From contig NZ_JAQYWD010000003.1 of NCBI RefSeq assembly GCF_030145145.1, positions 124,001 through 188,000 of the forward strand: DNA of 64,000 bases. The letters run 5' to 3'. Position 1 is the stretch's first letter. The number at the start of each line of letters is the position of its first letter. The position numbers and the translations under genes were made by a program. The notes below the pieces were generated by a model that did not search any database, was not told the origin of the DNA, and was given only the letters and a program-made list of their open reading frames with translations. Below, in pieces: positions 33,451-43,700 of this stretch. The DNA is from Desulfobacula sp. (GTDB lineage Bacteria > Desulfobacterota > Desulfobacteria > Desulfobacterales > Desulfobacteraceae).

Positions 33451-33591
33451 CTCAACTTTCGGGTTTGGCCATTTATGCCTGGAGTCAGGCTTTTTTATGG
33501 CGTTTTTTACCCGTATAGTAATGAAATAGTGATAAAAAGCACCATAAAAAAGCCTGACCCCATCGATTAAAACTAACGTCCGAAAGTTGCG
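33451..33591. repeat. MITE-like hairpin repeat, copy 3 (141 bp)
   Basis: The ends are CTCAACTTTCGG and CCGAAAGTTGCG, with the internal inverted repeat GAGTCAGGCTTTTTTATGG against CCATAAAAAAGCCTGAC. The whole element folds to one long hairpin. TCA flanks it on both sides and may be a target-site duplication. It contains no gene. Confidence 0.8.
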
Positions 33592-33626
33592 TCAAATTAT
33601 AATCAAATAGTTGAGGGAGACAAGAA

Positions 33627-34004
33627 ATGGGTATTTTTAACGGGTTGTTGGGCAATGCAACTGAAGTGAAGGTGGAGGATCTGCAGCAGGAACTGAATCC
33701 AATATTAGCGGATGGTGAATCCATAGAAATGGCCTATAAAGTGCTCAGGGACATGTATATTTTTACAAACAAAAGATTGTTGCTTATTGATAAGCAGGGG
33801 TTTACGGGAAAAAAAGTCGACTATCACACGATTCCTTATAAATCAATATCGCATTTTGCTGTAGAGGCAGCCGGACATTTTGATATGGAAGCGGAATTGA
33901 AAATCTGGATATCCAGTTCAAAAGAGCCAATTGTAAAAACATTGAAAAAAGGAACCGATGTTGTTGGCATCCAAAAAACAATCGCTAATTTTATGTTCAA
34001 TTAA
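33627..34004 (+). CDS. Bacterial PH-domain protein (bPH/YvbH-like)
   Basis: 125 residues, almost entirely one bacterial pleckstrin-homology domain. It opens MGIFNGLLGNATEV, with IEMAYKVLRDMYIFTNKRLLLIDKQG and VDYHTIPYKSISHFAVE as the diagnostic strand pattern. Such proteins are usually cytosolic and form rings; function unknown. GAGGGAGA precedes the start. Confidence 0.85.
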   Translation: MGIFNGLLGNATEVKVEDLQQELNPILADGESIEMAYKVLRDMYIFTNKRLLLIDKQGFTGKKVDYHTIPYKSISHFAVEAAGHFDMEAELKIWISSSKEPIVKTLKKGTDVVGIQKTIANFMFN

Positions 34005-34142
34005 TGTTAGCGGTTTCGTTTTTTTCTTTGTAGAAAAGGCCCATAAGGCAATACCTCTGTTATACAGGAGAATTCCAGTGCATCCACTTTCTTCCTGCAC
34101 CAAAGTATTGCCAGGCTGCTTATTTCTCCATCGCCATTTTAG

Positions 34143-34952
34143 TCAATACATAAACGGCCTCCTGTAAACCGATCCTGTCACCTCCTCGATGACAGTCTGG
34201 TCCGGGCCTGCCAGCAGAATGGTTTCACCTGAGGCAGAGAGTTTGAAATTCGTATGCAGTCCCTCCTGATCTTCATCTTTGTCAGCCCAGACGATCAGAT
34301 ATCCGCCTGCTGGTATGGACACGTCCGGGAAAGTCCATTGGGCGATATCCGCGCTGTTATCTGTGAGAGAATACCCTTCAAGGGAAATATCGCTGTTGCT
34401 TTTGCTCCCAAAATGATTGTTAAGGAAAAACTTGTCAACACTTTGAACGTTCGTATAAAGTCCCATGCAGGTTCCGTTGATGGTCACGTTGATAAAATTC
34501 GCCTGGCTTGCGGGCATGTATTTGCCGGCGATTTCATAGCTGACCACTTCCCGCACAAAACTTGGGTCTTTATATACATTGGCAAGTTTAAGGGTTCCGT
34601 AGCCGTCCAGGTTCTGATCCTCAATAAGATGATCCAGTTTAATATTCAGCGGATTTTTTATATTTTGCGGGCTGTAACTGCTGTTCCCCTTATACCGGAC
34701 ACCGACGTTTTCATAAGTAACGCCTTTAATGACCGCTGTTCCCACAAGTCGTTCTTCTTCCCCAGCCGCGTATAAGTCGTCAAGCAATTGATCCCAGTTT
34801 GATTCCACAAAAGTGATGGAAATCGTGTTGACCGTATTGATGTCGTAAAAATCCTGTGCCTGTGCCTTGGGAAAAGCAGCGGTTAAAAAAATAAAAATTG
34901 ACAGGAAAAAAAATGGTGTTGCGCATGACCGACGTTTGTTGGTGATCATCAT
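34143..34952 (-). pseudogene. CotH-kinase/lamin-tail protein with an internal deletion
   Basis: A 269-codon reading frame remains. It has a signal peptide (to about residue 32) and the first part of a CotH-type domain (ISITFVESNWDQLLDDL, GVRYKGNSS, YTNVQSVDKFFLNNHFGSK). At SNSD it jumps into the second half of a lamin-tail domain (LEGYSLTDNSADIAQWTFP, YLIVWADKDED, HTNFKLSASGETILL). The catalytic half of CotH and the start of the lamin-tail domain are missing, so it is probably non-functional as a kinase. Its promoter block matches that of the baeS-like gene. A functional short protein cannot be excluded. Confidence 0.7.
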
Positions 34953-35017
34953 TTGATAGTCTCCTTTTCATAGTATTGCCACCTGCATGTGTTTGTTGAA
35001 GGAACAACTGTAAAATG

Positions 35018-35085
35018 ATTATCGGACGAAAATAAACCAATTTCAATAGGCCGCTAACCCCTCTATTTTTCCACACATTTTCATC
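35018..35085 (-). promoter_or_regulatory. Promoter and operator of the cotH remnant (BaeR-type box)
   Basis: Minus strand: the box 35085-35060 (GATGAAAATGTGTGGAAAAA, then TAGAGG), a 13-bp gap, TTGAAA (35046-35041), 17-bp spacer, GATAAT (35023-35018). The same layout occurs at 37497-37565 before the baeS-like gene. The 34953-35267 interval contains no other feature. Confidence 0.75.
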
Positions 35086-35267
35086 TAATTGTCCCCTTAA
35101 TTATTGCGTATACGGTCATACAGATGGTTTCGAAATTTTATCGCCATTTTTAAATACGAATCAAAGGAGGTTAGATAGGGTTGGAAGCATTGTGTAACCG
35201 AACCGGATTATGATTTTCATCATCGTGTTCGGTTATACCGGGTCAGGTTGGGGGAATATCGTCCTTG

Positions 35268-35948
35268 CTACAAAACCATTTTATATCCATATCCATAAGC
35301 TGATTGAATGATTTTTTCTCCGGGAAGATACCCGGCAATTTTTTTCCGTAAATTCTTGATGTGAAAATCTATGGTTCGCTCATATCCGTCAAAACTGTAT
35401 CCCTGGACCTTTTCAATCAATTGAGTCCGGGTAAAAACCCGGTTGGGGCTGCCCATTAAAACCGATAATATGTCAAATTCACTGGGTGTCAGGTTTAACT
35501 CATTTCCTTTCACCGTCGTGATACGGGATGTTTTGTTTAACTGGATGGGGCCGGATGACAGCAGTTCATCATCCGTTTTTTTAAGGGTTCTGCGCAGCAC
35601 GGCATTTACCCGGGCAACCACTTCTCTGGGGCTGAAGGGCTTACAAATATAATCATCGGCACCCAGTTCAAACCCGATAATCCGGTCCACTTCCTCCACC
35701 CTTGCTGTGATCATGATAACCGGAATGTCTGAAAATTTTCTCAGCTCCCTGCAAATGGTTTTTCCATCCACATAGGGAATCATGATATCCAGAAGGATCA
35801 GGGCTGGAGGGTTTTTTTTGACCAAAGGAATGACTGTATCGCCCCGGTCCAGCAAAGAGACCTGATAGCCCTCCCGAACAAGATAATCTCTCAGAATCTG
35901 GGCGATATCCGGTTCGTCTTCCACAATTAGCAAGTGTTCATTGGACAT
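35268..35948 (-). CDS. baeR: OmpR-family response regulator, BaeR-like
   Basis: 226 residues. The receiver domain has the phosphoacceptor Asp at 54 (LILLDIMIPYVDG), the acidic pair near 11-12 and Lys at 103 (DDYICKPFSPREVV). The C-terminal winged helix is of the OmpR/PhoB type (LTPSEFDILSVLMGSPNRVFTRTQLI). The receiver closely resembles E. coli BaeR (FSDIPV, GADDYICKP, SPREVVARV). It lies 9 bp after the sensor kinase gene. It probably binds the shared box before baeS and before the cotH remnant. Confidence 0.88.
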   Translation of the reverse strand: MSNEHLLIVEDEPDIAQILRDYLVREGYQVSLLDRGDTVIPLVKKNPPALILLDIMIPYVDGKTICRELRKFSDIPVIMITARVEEVDRIIGFELGADDYICKPFSPREVVARVNAVLRRTLKKTDDELLSSGPIQLNKTSRITTVKGNELNLTPSEFDILSVLMGSPNRVFTRTQLIEKVQGYSFDGYERTIDFHIKNLRKKIAGYLPGEKIIQSAYGYGYKMVL

Positions 35949-35957
35949 GATTCATCC

Positions 35958-37433
35958 TTAAATTATTTTTTTTTGCAATGGCAATTCAATCTTTATCTTT
36001 AGTCCACCCAAAGAAGAAGGGGATGCCTGAATCGTCCCCTCGTGTTTTGTGATGATCTGCCTGGCAATACTCAATCCAAGGCCGCTGCCGCCAAGAGCCC
36101 GGTTCCTGGATTGTTCCACCCGATAAAGACGATCAAAAATATATGCCAGGGAATCGGCCGGTACTCCGGGTGAAGAATCTTCAACACAAAGGATTATCCG
36201 GTTTTCTTGTATGTCATGGGAAATTTTAATGCTGCCGGGAGAATCGGTATATCGAAGGCAATTTTCAAGCAGATTGCTGAAAACACGGCTTAAAAGGATG
36301 GCATCTCCTTTGATTTCCAGCCGGTCTTCCTTTTTCCAGTCTGTGTGAATTTTTATCTGCTGCTGCTCAAGGCGGATAAGAAATGTTTCAAGGCATTGGT
36401 TGATCAGTTCAAAAAGGTTGACGGATTTCAGGTTACACGGCAGAGTCTTTGAATCGGCAAGGGAAATCAGGTGCAGATCATTGACCAGTTTGCCCAATCC
36501 CATGATATCATTGTGCAGTGAATTCAATAATGTCGGTGTCATCACGCGGATACCGTCCTGCAATGCTTCTATTTTACTTCTGATGACCGCAACCGGTGTG
36601 CGTAATTCATGGGAAATATCTGAAATCCAGTTTTTCCTCAGTGTTTCATACTGCTTCAGGGTTTGGGCCATGAGATTAAAATCATCGGCAAGCCCGCCGA
36701 GTTCATCGGTTGAATGGACTTTTATTTTTGTATTAAAATCGAAATTCATCATGGCTCTTGTCCCCCGGACAAGTTCCTGGATGGGGGACAGCAGATGTTT
36801 TGACATCAGATAAGAGATAATGATGGCCAGGACAAAGATGCCCGCACCGATAATATAAAAAGATTGTGTCTGTTTTTCCAGAAATTCAAGTTCAATGGGT
36901 TTAATCATTTCTGCCTGATTTTTCAGCCCCAGCCAGCCGATGGTCTGGTTTGAAAGGACAATGGCCCTGAAATTGAACTTATCCCCGGGTTGATACTCTC
37001 CTGCGACATATTGCTTGTCCTCATCAAAGAGGCAGAGCCGTCGGTGAAGCGTAAATGGATCCATGGGTTTTAAAACGCCCCGGGATGGCGGACCGCCCAA
37101 TGGATTAAAATGGTGAGGGGGAGGCACGTTGCTGTTTTTATGGTGCTCCGGCGGTCCGGGATGAAACCGATCTTGATCCGGATTGTCCGGGTGGGATTCA
37201 GATAACAGTTTTTCCCATCCAGTCTTGTTGTCATGGAAATCATCCCACCCTGCGGTTAACTGATATCTTTTTTTGAGCAGGCCCGCCAGTTTATCCAATT
37301 TTTCAAACTCCACATTATTTACAAATCGAATAAAATTTTTCCGGACATTGATTTGGGTGACACCGACAACCATAAATACAATTAAAAAAGAGGTAACAAT
37401 AAATGCGATAAAAAATTTATACTTAAGTTTCAT
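35958..37433 (-). CDS. baeS: Membrane sensor histidine kinase, BaeS-like
   Basis: 491 residues. A first membrane helix (about 7-27), an outer sensor region, a second helix (about 190-212), HAMP, the phosphoacceptor His in WISDISHELRTPVAV, and a catalytic domain with NLLENCLRYTDSPGS and GGSGLGLSIARQII. The kinase core resembles E. coli BaeS. The sensor region carries a Pro/His-rich stretch with many histidines, which suggests binding of a metal or a cationic ligand. It is the first gene of the two-gene operon. Confidence 0.88.
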   Translation of the reverse strand: MKLKYKFFIAFIVTSFLIVFMVVGVTQINVRKNFIRFVNNVEFEKLDKLAGLLKKRYQLTAGWDDFHDNKTGWEKLLSESHPDNPDQDRFHPGPPEHHKNSNVPPPHHFNPLGGPPSRGVLKPMDPFTLHRRLCLFDEDKQYVAGEYQPGDKFNFRAIVLSNQTIGWLGLKNQAEMIKPIELEFLEKQTQSFYIIGAGIFVLAIIISYLMSKHLLSPIQELVRGTRAMMNFDFNTKIKVHSTDELGGLADDFNLMAQTLKQYETLRKNWISDISHELRTPVAVIRSKIEALQDGIRVMTPTLLNSLHNDIMGLGKLVNDLHLISLADSKTLPCNLKSVNLFELINQCLETFLIRLEQQQIKIHTDWKKEDRLEIKGDAILLSRVFSNLLENCLRYTDSPGSIKISHDIQENRIILCVEDSSPGVPADSLAYIFDRLYRVEQSRNRALGGSGLGLSIARQIITKHEGTIQASPSSLGGLKIKIELPLQKKII

Positions 37434-37496
37434 CTACGACTCTTTTTGTTGATTACTGCATTATTTTTTTAAAGGGTTTAATTTTTCAACACCCCA

Positions 37497-37565
37497 ATTA
37501 TCAAACGAAAACAAAGTAATTTCAAGATCCCAGGGCGATCCTCTATTTATCCACACATTTTGATC
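37497..37565 (-). promoter_or_regulatory. Promoter and operator of baeS-baeR
   Basis: Minus strand: the box 37565-37540 (GATCAAAATGTGTGGATAAA, then TAGAGG), a 14-bp gap, TTGAAA (37525-37520), 17-bp spacer, GATAAT (37502-37497). The distance from the box to the start codon, 107 bp, is almost the same as at the cotH remnant (108 bp). Confidence 0.78.
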
Positions 37566-37629
37566 ATCAGGCACACATCTTTGGGTGGTATCATATCATC
37601 TTAGCGTTTTGTGTCCGGAAATATGGCGC

Positions 37630-38532
37630 TTATTCTGAAGCGCTGTTGTCAGCGACATCCAGATATTCAGCCATAAACGATTGTATTGCAGCATTGTATC
37701 CTTTTGTCAGGCTTGCATCGCTGTGACCGGCATCCTTGGCCAAATAGCAGGCGACCTTGTCATGGAGAAAACTTTGTTTCAGTTGCAGGGCAAAGGAGAC
37801 TGGAAAACGCTGGTCTTTCATGCCGTGGATAATCATCACCGGCATTTTAATCTGTTTAGCCAGTCGAGCCGGGCTGTATTTTTCAAGCTCACCTTTGTAG
37901 AAAAGGCTCATCCAGAGGATAATCATTGGACCAAAAAGGTTTCCGAAAACAGGATTGACCCAGCGGTATAAACTCATCAGCGCTTCTTTGGTATGGGCAT
38001 AGGACGCTTCGAGAAAAAGCAGTTGAACCGTGGATGGGTTCCGTGAGGCAGCTAGGATGGCCCCGGCAGACCCTGCTGAGTGGCCATATAAAAGGACAGG
38101 GGCATTCACCCATTTCAGTACCGCTTCAATATCTTCAGCAAACTTAACGGCATTCATGAATCTTTTAGGACTGGAATTGCCGTGGTCTCTTGCGCTGTGG
38201 ATAACGGTCGTAAATCCCCATTCGGCAAATTGCCGGGCTCTTTTTACCATCCGGTCACGATTCCGGCCCCATCCGTGGGCAAATACCACAATGCCGCGTG
38301 ACGGCGCCTCCGGGTCGATTCGCCACACTTCCAGGGAACCGCCGTCAATGGCCGGAATAATGGTGTCGACAACAGATCCCCAGTCAGGGGCATCGGTTAC
38401 GGGATGTCTGGGAATTTCCTGTACCAGATACGTTAAAAAAAGACTGATCACCAGATAACCCAAAACGAGACCAGCCAAACCATAAAAAATTATTGGCATA
38501 AACAAGAGTAGATCAGCGCTGTTAAACTCCAT
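37630..38532 (-). CDS. Membrane-anchored alpha/beta hydrolase
   Basis: 300 residues. One N-terminal membrane helix (about 9-35), then an alpha/beta hydrolase fold. The nucleophile elbow is GHSAG, the oxyanion region is VVFAHGWGRNRDRM, the acid is probably in HGMKDQRFP, and the catalytic His in KDAGHSDASL. It is likely an esterase or serine aminopeptidase-like enzyme with unknown substrate. It is transcribed toward the baeS promoter and ends about 65 bp before that promoter's box. Confidence 0.85.
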   Translation of the reverse strand: MEFNSADLLLFMPIIFYGLAGLVLGYLVISLFLTYLVQEIPRHPVTDAPDWGSVVDTIIPAIDGGSLEVWRIDPEAPSRGIVVFAHGWGRNRDRMVKRARQFAEWGFTTVIHSARDHGNSSPKRFMNAVKFAEDIEAVLKWVNAPVLLYGHSAGSAGAILAASRNPSTVQLLFLEASYAHTKEALMSLYRWVNPVFGNLFGPMIILWMSLFYKGELEKYSPARLAKQIKMPVMIIHGMKDQRFPVSFALQLKQSFLHDKVACYLAKDAGHSDASLTKGYNAAIQSFMAEYLDVADNSASE

Positions 38533-38806
38533 CGAATATCTTTCCTTTTCATGTTTTTAATCGTTAACCAGGGCATTATGCAAAATATAATTATAATTAT
38601 CCAGCCTAAGTTTTAAAACATCTGCCCAAAACAGGCCTCATTACAATGGCAGGCCTATAAACTGCCCGGCATGGCCCATGACTAGCCTGTCATCAATATA
38701 TTCATGATGAGTTGGGAATCCCTGATCTAATGAAATTGACAAAGAAATACATAAGTGCTAATTTTTCAGTAAATACACAACCGATTGCAGAAAAAATTAT
38801 TTTAAC

Positions 38807-40435
38807 ATGTCTATGAAACCATTTTGTATCCAGGCCGTATTGTTCGATTTTGACGGCACATTGACCCAACCCGGCGCCATTGATTTTAATGCCATTCGCA
38901 GGGAAATCGGGTGCCCCGGGAGAACCCCGGTGCTGGAATTTATTGAAGCGCTGGCCGATTCCCAAAAAAAGGCCGATGCCTGGCAGGTGGTCCAGCGATT
39001 TGAGATGGCTGCGGCGGCAGTGTCCGAGCCCAATCGGGGGGCAGAGGAGATCATCGGCCATATTCGAAAATCCGGGCTTCGTCTGGGTATCCTGAGCCGA
39101 AACGGCCTGGCTTCCATTCGGCGGGCCCTGGATAATTTTAAATACGTTGGGGAAACCGACTTTGATTATGTGGGATCCCGAGATCTTCCCCTAAAACCCA
39201 AACCGCATCCGGAAGGCGTTTATCATGCGGCCCGTTCCATGGGCGTTGATGCCGAACAGGTTCTGGTTGTGGGAGATTATGTATTCGATATTCAGGCCGG
39301 GCAGGCCGCCGGGGCGGTGACGGTGTTTCTGGAAAACGGAACCGCCGGTGAATCCGGGTCCAGTGATTTTTCAATTGCCCATCTTGAAGATCTCAGGGCG
39401 GTTCTGCGGATGGGCCTTCCCCTGCCTGCCGGAAAACTGCCCAATGATCTATTGCAGCGGTTTATGGCTGATTTTAAGCTGGATGATCCAAGCATCATCA
39501 TGGGGCCGGGGGTGGGGGAAGATGTGGCGGCCATTCGACCGGTTGAAAATCAGCTCCTGATTTTGAAATCAGATCCCATCACCTTTGCCACCTCGGCCAT
39601 TGACCAGTATACCATTCTGGTCAATGCCAATGATATCGCCACTGCCGGGGCCACGCCGCGCTGGTTGCTAGTCACCTTGCTGTTCCCCTGCGGGACCACG
39701 CCTTCTCAAATTGGCCATGTCATGGGCGGTATTCAGGAAAGGGGAGCCCGACTGGGCATCAGTCTGTGTGGCGGCCATACGGAAATCACCGATGCGGTGA
39801 CCCGACCGGTAGTGTCGGGGATGATGCTGGGAACCGTACCGGAGGCGGACCTCGTGGACAAGCGCCGGATGAGACCCGGAGACCACGTGCTGCTGACCAA
39901 AAAGGTTGCCGTGGAGGGTACGGCCATCCTTGCCCGGGAGTTTGGCGACCGGTTGGTGGCTATGGGAATGAGCCGGCGCGATCTTGACGAGGCCAACGCG
40001 TACCTGTCTCGAATCGGCATTCTCACTGAAGCCCGGATTGCTGCTGCTACCGATGGAATTCATGGCATGCATGATGTCACCGAAGGGGGTATTGCTACGG
40101 CACTTACCGAGTTAAGCGCCGCAGGTGGTTGGCGCATTGAGGTGAACACGGATGCCGTTCCCGTCTATACGCACACCCGGCGCATGTGCCGTCTGCTTGG
40201 CCTGGATCCTTTGGGGCTCATTGGTTCCGGAAGTCTGCTCATCTGCTGTTCACCGGATACCAGCCGGCAGCTGATGGCGCAGATCGAATCCGCAGGCATT
40301 GCCGTCAGCCGTATCGGTCGCGTGACGCCGGGCATTGCCGGGATTGATGCACTGTCCGGCGGTGAACCCGTCGGCTGGCCGGTTTTTGAAAGGGATGAGC
40401 TGGCACGACTGTATGATGGCGGTGCCCTTCCATAA
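38807..40435 (+). CDS. HAD phosphatase fused to PurM/AIR-synthase-like domain
   Basis: 542 residues from the ATG at 38807 (another ATG is at 38813). Residues 1 to about 205 are a HAD hydrolase (VLFDFDGTLTQPG with the nucleophile Asp, GILSRNG, KPKPHPEGVYHA, VVGDYVFDIQAGQAAG). Residues about 220-535 are a PurM/HypE/SelD/ThiL-like ATP-binding domain (GPGVGEDVAAIR, ILVNANDIATAGATPRWLLV, GGHTEITDAV, HDVTEGGIATAL). The GC content looks higher than in neighbours. The fusion suggests a two-step phosphate reaction, but the substrate is unknown. Confidence 0.85.
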   Translation: MSMKPFCIQAVLFDFDGTLTQPGAIDFNAIRREIGCPGRTPVLEFIEALADSQKKADAWQVVQRFEMAAAAVSEPNRGAEEIIGHIRKSGLRLGILSRNGLASIRRALDNFKYVGETDFDYVGSRDLPLKPKPHPEGVYHAARSMGVDAEQVLVVGDYVFDIQAGQAAGAVTVFLENGTAGESGSSDFSIAHLEDLRAVLRMGLPLPAGKLPNDLLQRFMADFKLDDPSIIMGPGVGEDVAAIRPVENQLLILKSDPITFATSAIDQYTILVNANDIATAGATPRWLLVTLLFPCGTTPSQIGHVMGGIQERGARLGISLCGGHTEITDAVTRPVVSGMMLGTVPEADLVDKRRMRPGDHVLLTKKVAVEGTAILAREFGDRLVAMGMSRRDLDEANAYLSRIGILTEARIAAATDGIHGMHDVTEGGIATALTELSAAGGWRIEVNTDAVPVYTHTRRMCRLLGLDPLGLIGSGSLLICCSPDTSRQLMAQIESAGIAVSRIGRVTPGIAGIDALSGGEPVGWPVFERDELARLYDGGALP

Positions 40436-40778
40436 ATGTCTTTCTTTTCCTGAAATCAGTTTGAATGTATAACTAGTCATGCAAAAAATACACAAATTCA
40501 AACCTTTTACCTGGATGTATTCTTTTTTAGTGCTGTTCAGCAGCGCTTTTTAATGATATTAATACAAAAAAAATGCATTTAAGCAGAAGTGATATTTTGT
40601 ATTTACTACTCCCTTTAATGGGTCCCTTGAATTGTCATTATCTGTAAAAATAAGATAATTAAATCTCAACTGCACGCAATTAAAGGAATTGTCGACCCAT
40701 CCCATGTTAGATTTTTTGCAGTCCTTAATCAATTAAAACAAACCCGTTTTTAACAAACCATTTTATCAGGAGAAGTGG
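40436..40778 (+). promoter_or_regulatory. Upstream region of the giant secreted protein with a possible promoter
   Basis: A 343-bp AT-rich gap. TTGAAT at 40627-40632 is followed by an 18-bp spacer and TAAGAT at 40651-40656, a plausible weak promoter. AGGAGAAG lies just before the start codon. No gene or other repeat seen here. Confidence 0.4.
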
Positions 40779-43700
40779 ATGTCTATTTCAAAAGCAGCAG
40801 TATTTAACAGGTTCCTTTTACCCTTTGCCCTCTCAATTCTGATTTACAGTTGCCCCGGTATTTTTGCAATCTCTACTGCTTTTGCAACCATTGACATAGA
40901 CGAAGACGGAAAAACAGGCTTTTCTGAAGTTGTATATGCGCTCAAAGCCAGTGCGGGAATAGAAGACAGCGATCTCATAGACATTGACGGAGACGGGCAG
41001 ACCGGGATCAATGAAGTGGTTCACATATTAAAAATTTTGTGTGGTGTACCCTCTGTTCCCCTGGCGGATACAGAAGGCCTCCTGGCCTCAATCAGTATTT
41101 CCTCCATCCATGAACTGAAAGAAAAAACATCCACAAAGGGGGCCCTTGCCTTAACCGTAGAAATAGGCAATTCAGATACCGGTACGTCCACCGAAAAAAT
41201 CATTAAACTGCTCAAAGAAAACAACCGGAACATCGAGTATCAAAAATTCATAGATGATGGTTTTGCCACTGAGGTGATTGATAAATTAAAACAACTGCCC
41301 TACTCGCCTGTTGCGGTGGAACAATTTGTTCAACTGCCTGATCCGGATATTTTTCCGATACAGGCAACCGACAATGCGCTGGCCATACTGAATCAGGAAA
41401 AATTAAAAAAATTAAATCGGAAATTGAGATTAAGCGGCCAGACAGCCCTGGGTCTGGCGGAATTTCTTGCCTTGCAAAATGCCTTTCGCCGGATACCCAT
41501 TATCAATAATTTCGGCAATCTTGATCAGCAGTTTCAAAATGTTATCGTCCGGGATACAATTCCTGCAACGACCCGTGAAACCAAGTCCTTTGGAATGTCT
41601 ACCCCCCTGGCAGACGCGACACCGCAAGGCTATGCGCTGGTGAATGCCGTGGATGAACTGAGGCAAAGCGGTGGTATCGGCGAGGTTCCTTTGGGTGAAG
41701 AGGTCTGTTTTATTTCAAGGTTGCCCAATTTGCCCATGCAGATTGCCAACCCCAATGAGCCTATTGATACGGCCCTGGTCAGTTCCGAGGGAAACGATGC
41801 CCTTGTTTCTTTCCCTGAAACCGGCATAGCTGTTATTGTGGCAAGCCGACAGGCCACCATCGTTGACAGTGACGGCCTGACGCTGAGTTCCGGCGAGTCA
41901 ACAGATACCCTGGTTTATTACCTGCCCATAACAAACAGCAACCGCTGTCTGCCCTATCGATTTGTGGGCGCCAGTGCGTCATACAGTATCACGCTGGTGG
42001 ATATGATAAAACCGGCGCGTCTGACAAACCATGTCATTTCAGACGGTATGGAATACCTGAGCAATGGCCCGGCAGCAGAATTGTTTAATTCAAACACCAT
42101 ATTTAATGCAAAATCCTATACCTTCAGCACCCTCAACTCCCAGCTGTCCGATTTGACGGTAACCTTTGATCTGGATTACAATGATGCGGCCCATGCATCG
42201 TTTAATTTTGTCCTTTATTCCCCATCCGGCACGGTCTACGCAGGCACTAAAGATCAACTGCCCGAAAATATCAGCAGGGATTCGGGCATCTGGCGGCTGG
42301 ATATATTGCCGGCCGGCAGCATTTCCATTGCTTCAAACCAGATATCGGGTTTGAACCCCGCGGGTGTGGATTTTTTTAGTAATGAAAAAACACTCGATTT
42401 GACCACCCTAATCAATACAGACCCCCAGGTTCAAACCAAAGAATTCATGCTCGGTACGCTTAAAAATATTTCTCTAAAGACCCAGGGTGAAGACGGCACC
42501 TTTGATGAAGGTGAAGTGACCATTGATCTGAATACCAATATGGCCCCTAAACTGCTTATTCCCTCCTATATTGATGACATCATCGAAAGTGGTGATGAAA
42601 TGAACGATACCATTGCCCTCTGGCAATGTTGGAAAAATTCGGAAAAAACCGGTCTTGAATTTGAAACCGGCGGCAGTTGTTTCAGCTTCAGAGCAGAATT
42701 TTTGCGCCGCCGGGAACTCTATGAAAGCTCTCACACCTTTGATTATCAGAATGATCCGGAGACATACCAGTGCCGTGACGAAAATGGTGAAGAAGCGGTA
42801 TGTGTCCGGGGGGAACTGGGGCCTTACAATATGCCGGAACCGGTCTCCGACATCTTCAAGGTCCAGGCGGTCATGAACGATTTTTCAAAAGATATGCAGC
42901 GCCAGTATCAGGATGTCGAGTATTTAAATTTATTGTCCAATTACTATGATTTGTATCAAAACTGGAAAGACCGGACCGTTCAGGTGGACACGGCCCAGTT
43001 TCCCTATGATGGTCTGCCCTATAAAACACATGAATTTTCAGGGTGTGAGGCCGGAGATGCGGACTGCCTGGCATCGGCATTAGAAGGGAATTATCCCCGC
43101 ATACCGGTGATTATCCAGACCAACCGGCCCATATTTGGTGTTCCCCTGGACCGGCTGAAAGAGAGCACCTTGCCCATCACCTTTGATTACACGGCAAGCG
43201 ACCAGGATGTATACGATATCAATGCTGCGAACTGGGCCTTTTTAAGCTATCTGGCCAGCCAGACCTTCAATGTTGTGACGGGTAATTTTATCGGCCTGAT
43301 ATGTGACAGTGTTGATCTGGTGGATGATCTTCATGATGTGGAACTGGCCGCCGAAGATGATCCCCTGGGAAGTGCCAGGGCCAGCATCAATCGTTATTCC
43401 AGCAGTGATCCGTTCTATGGCCTGCATGGTCAGGACGCATTCAAATTTTTCATGTCAGGTGTTCCCGAACAAAATACCCAGATTGATACCTATGGTCAGA
43501 AATTAAGTTATGCGCAAATTACCTGTGATTGTGCCAATCTCTCCAGTTCAGGACTGCAGTTTGCACAAAATGCAGATGCTGTTTTGAATCTTGATTATGA
43601 GCAGTTGGGAACGGCTGCTGATGTGTATAAAATCATTGGGGGAACATCGACTGCCATCAACGGTGCCCTTATTATGGCAGAAGCGGAAGAGATTGTTCAA

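Noticed and set aside
37545-37560. Perfect DnaA-box match TTATCCACA near 37547
   Set aside because: It is part of the shared operator box before baeS and the cotH remnant; the cotH copy differs at this position, and no cluster of DnaA boxes or origin genes is near.
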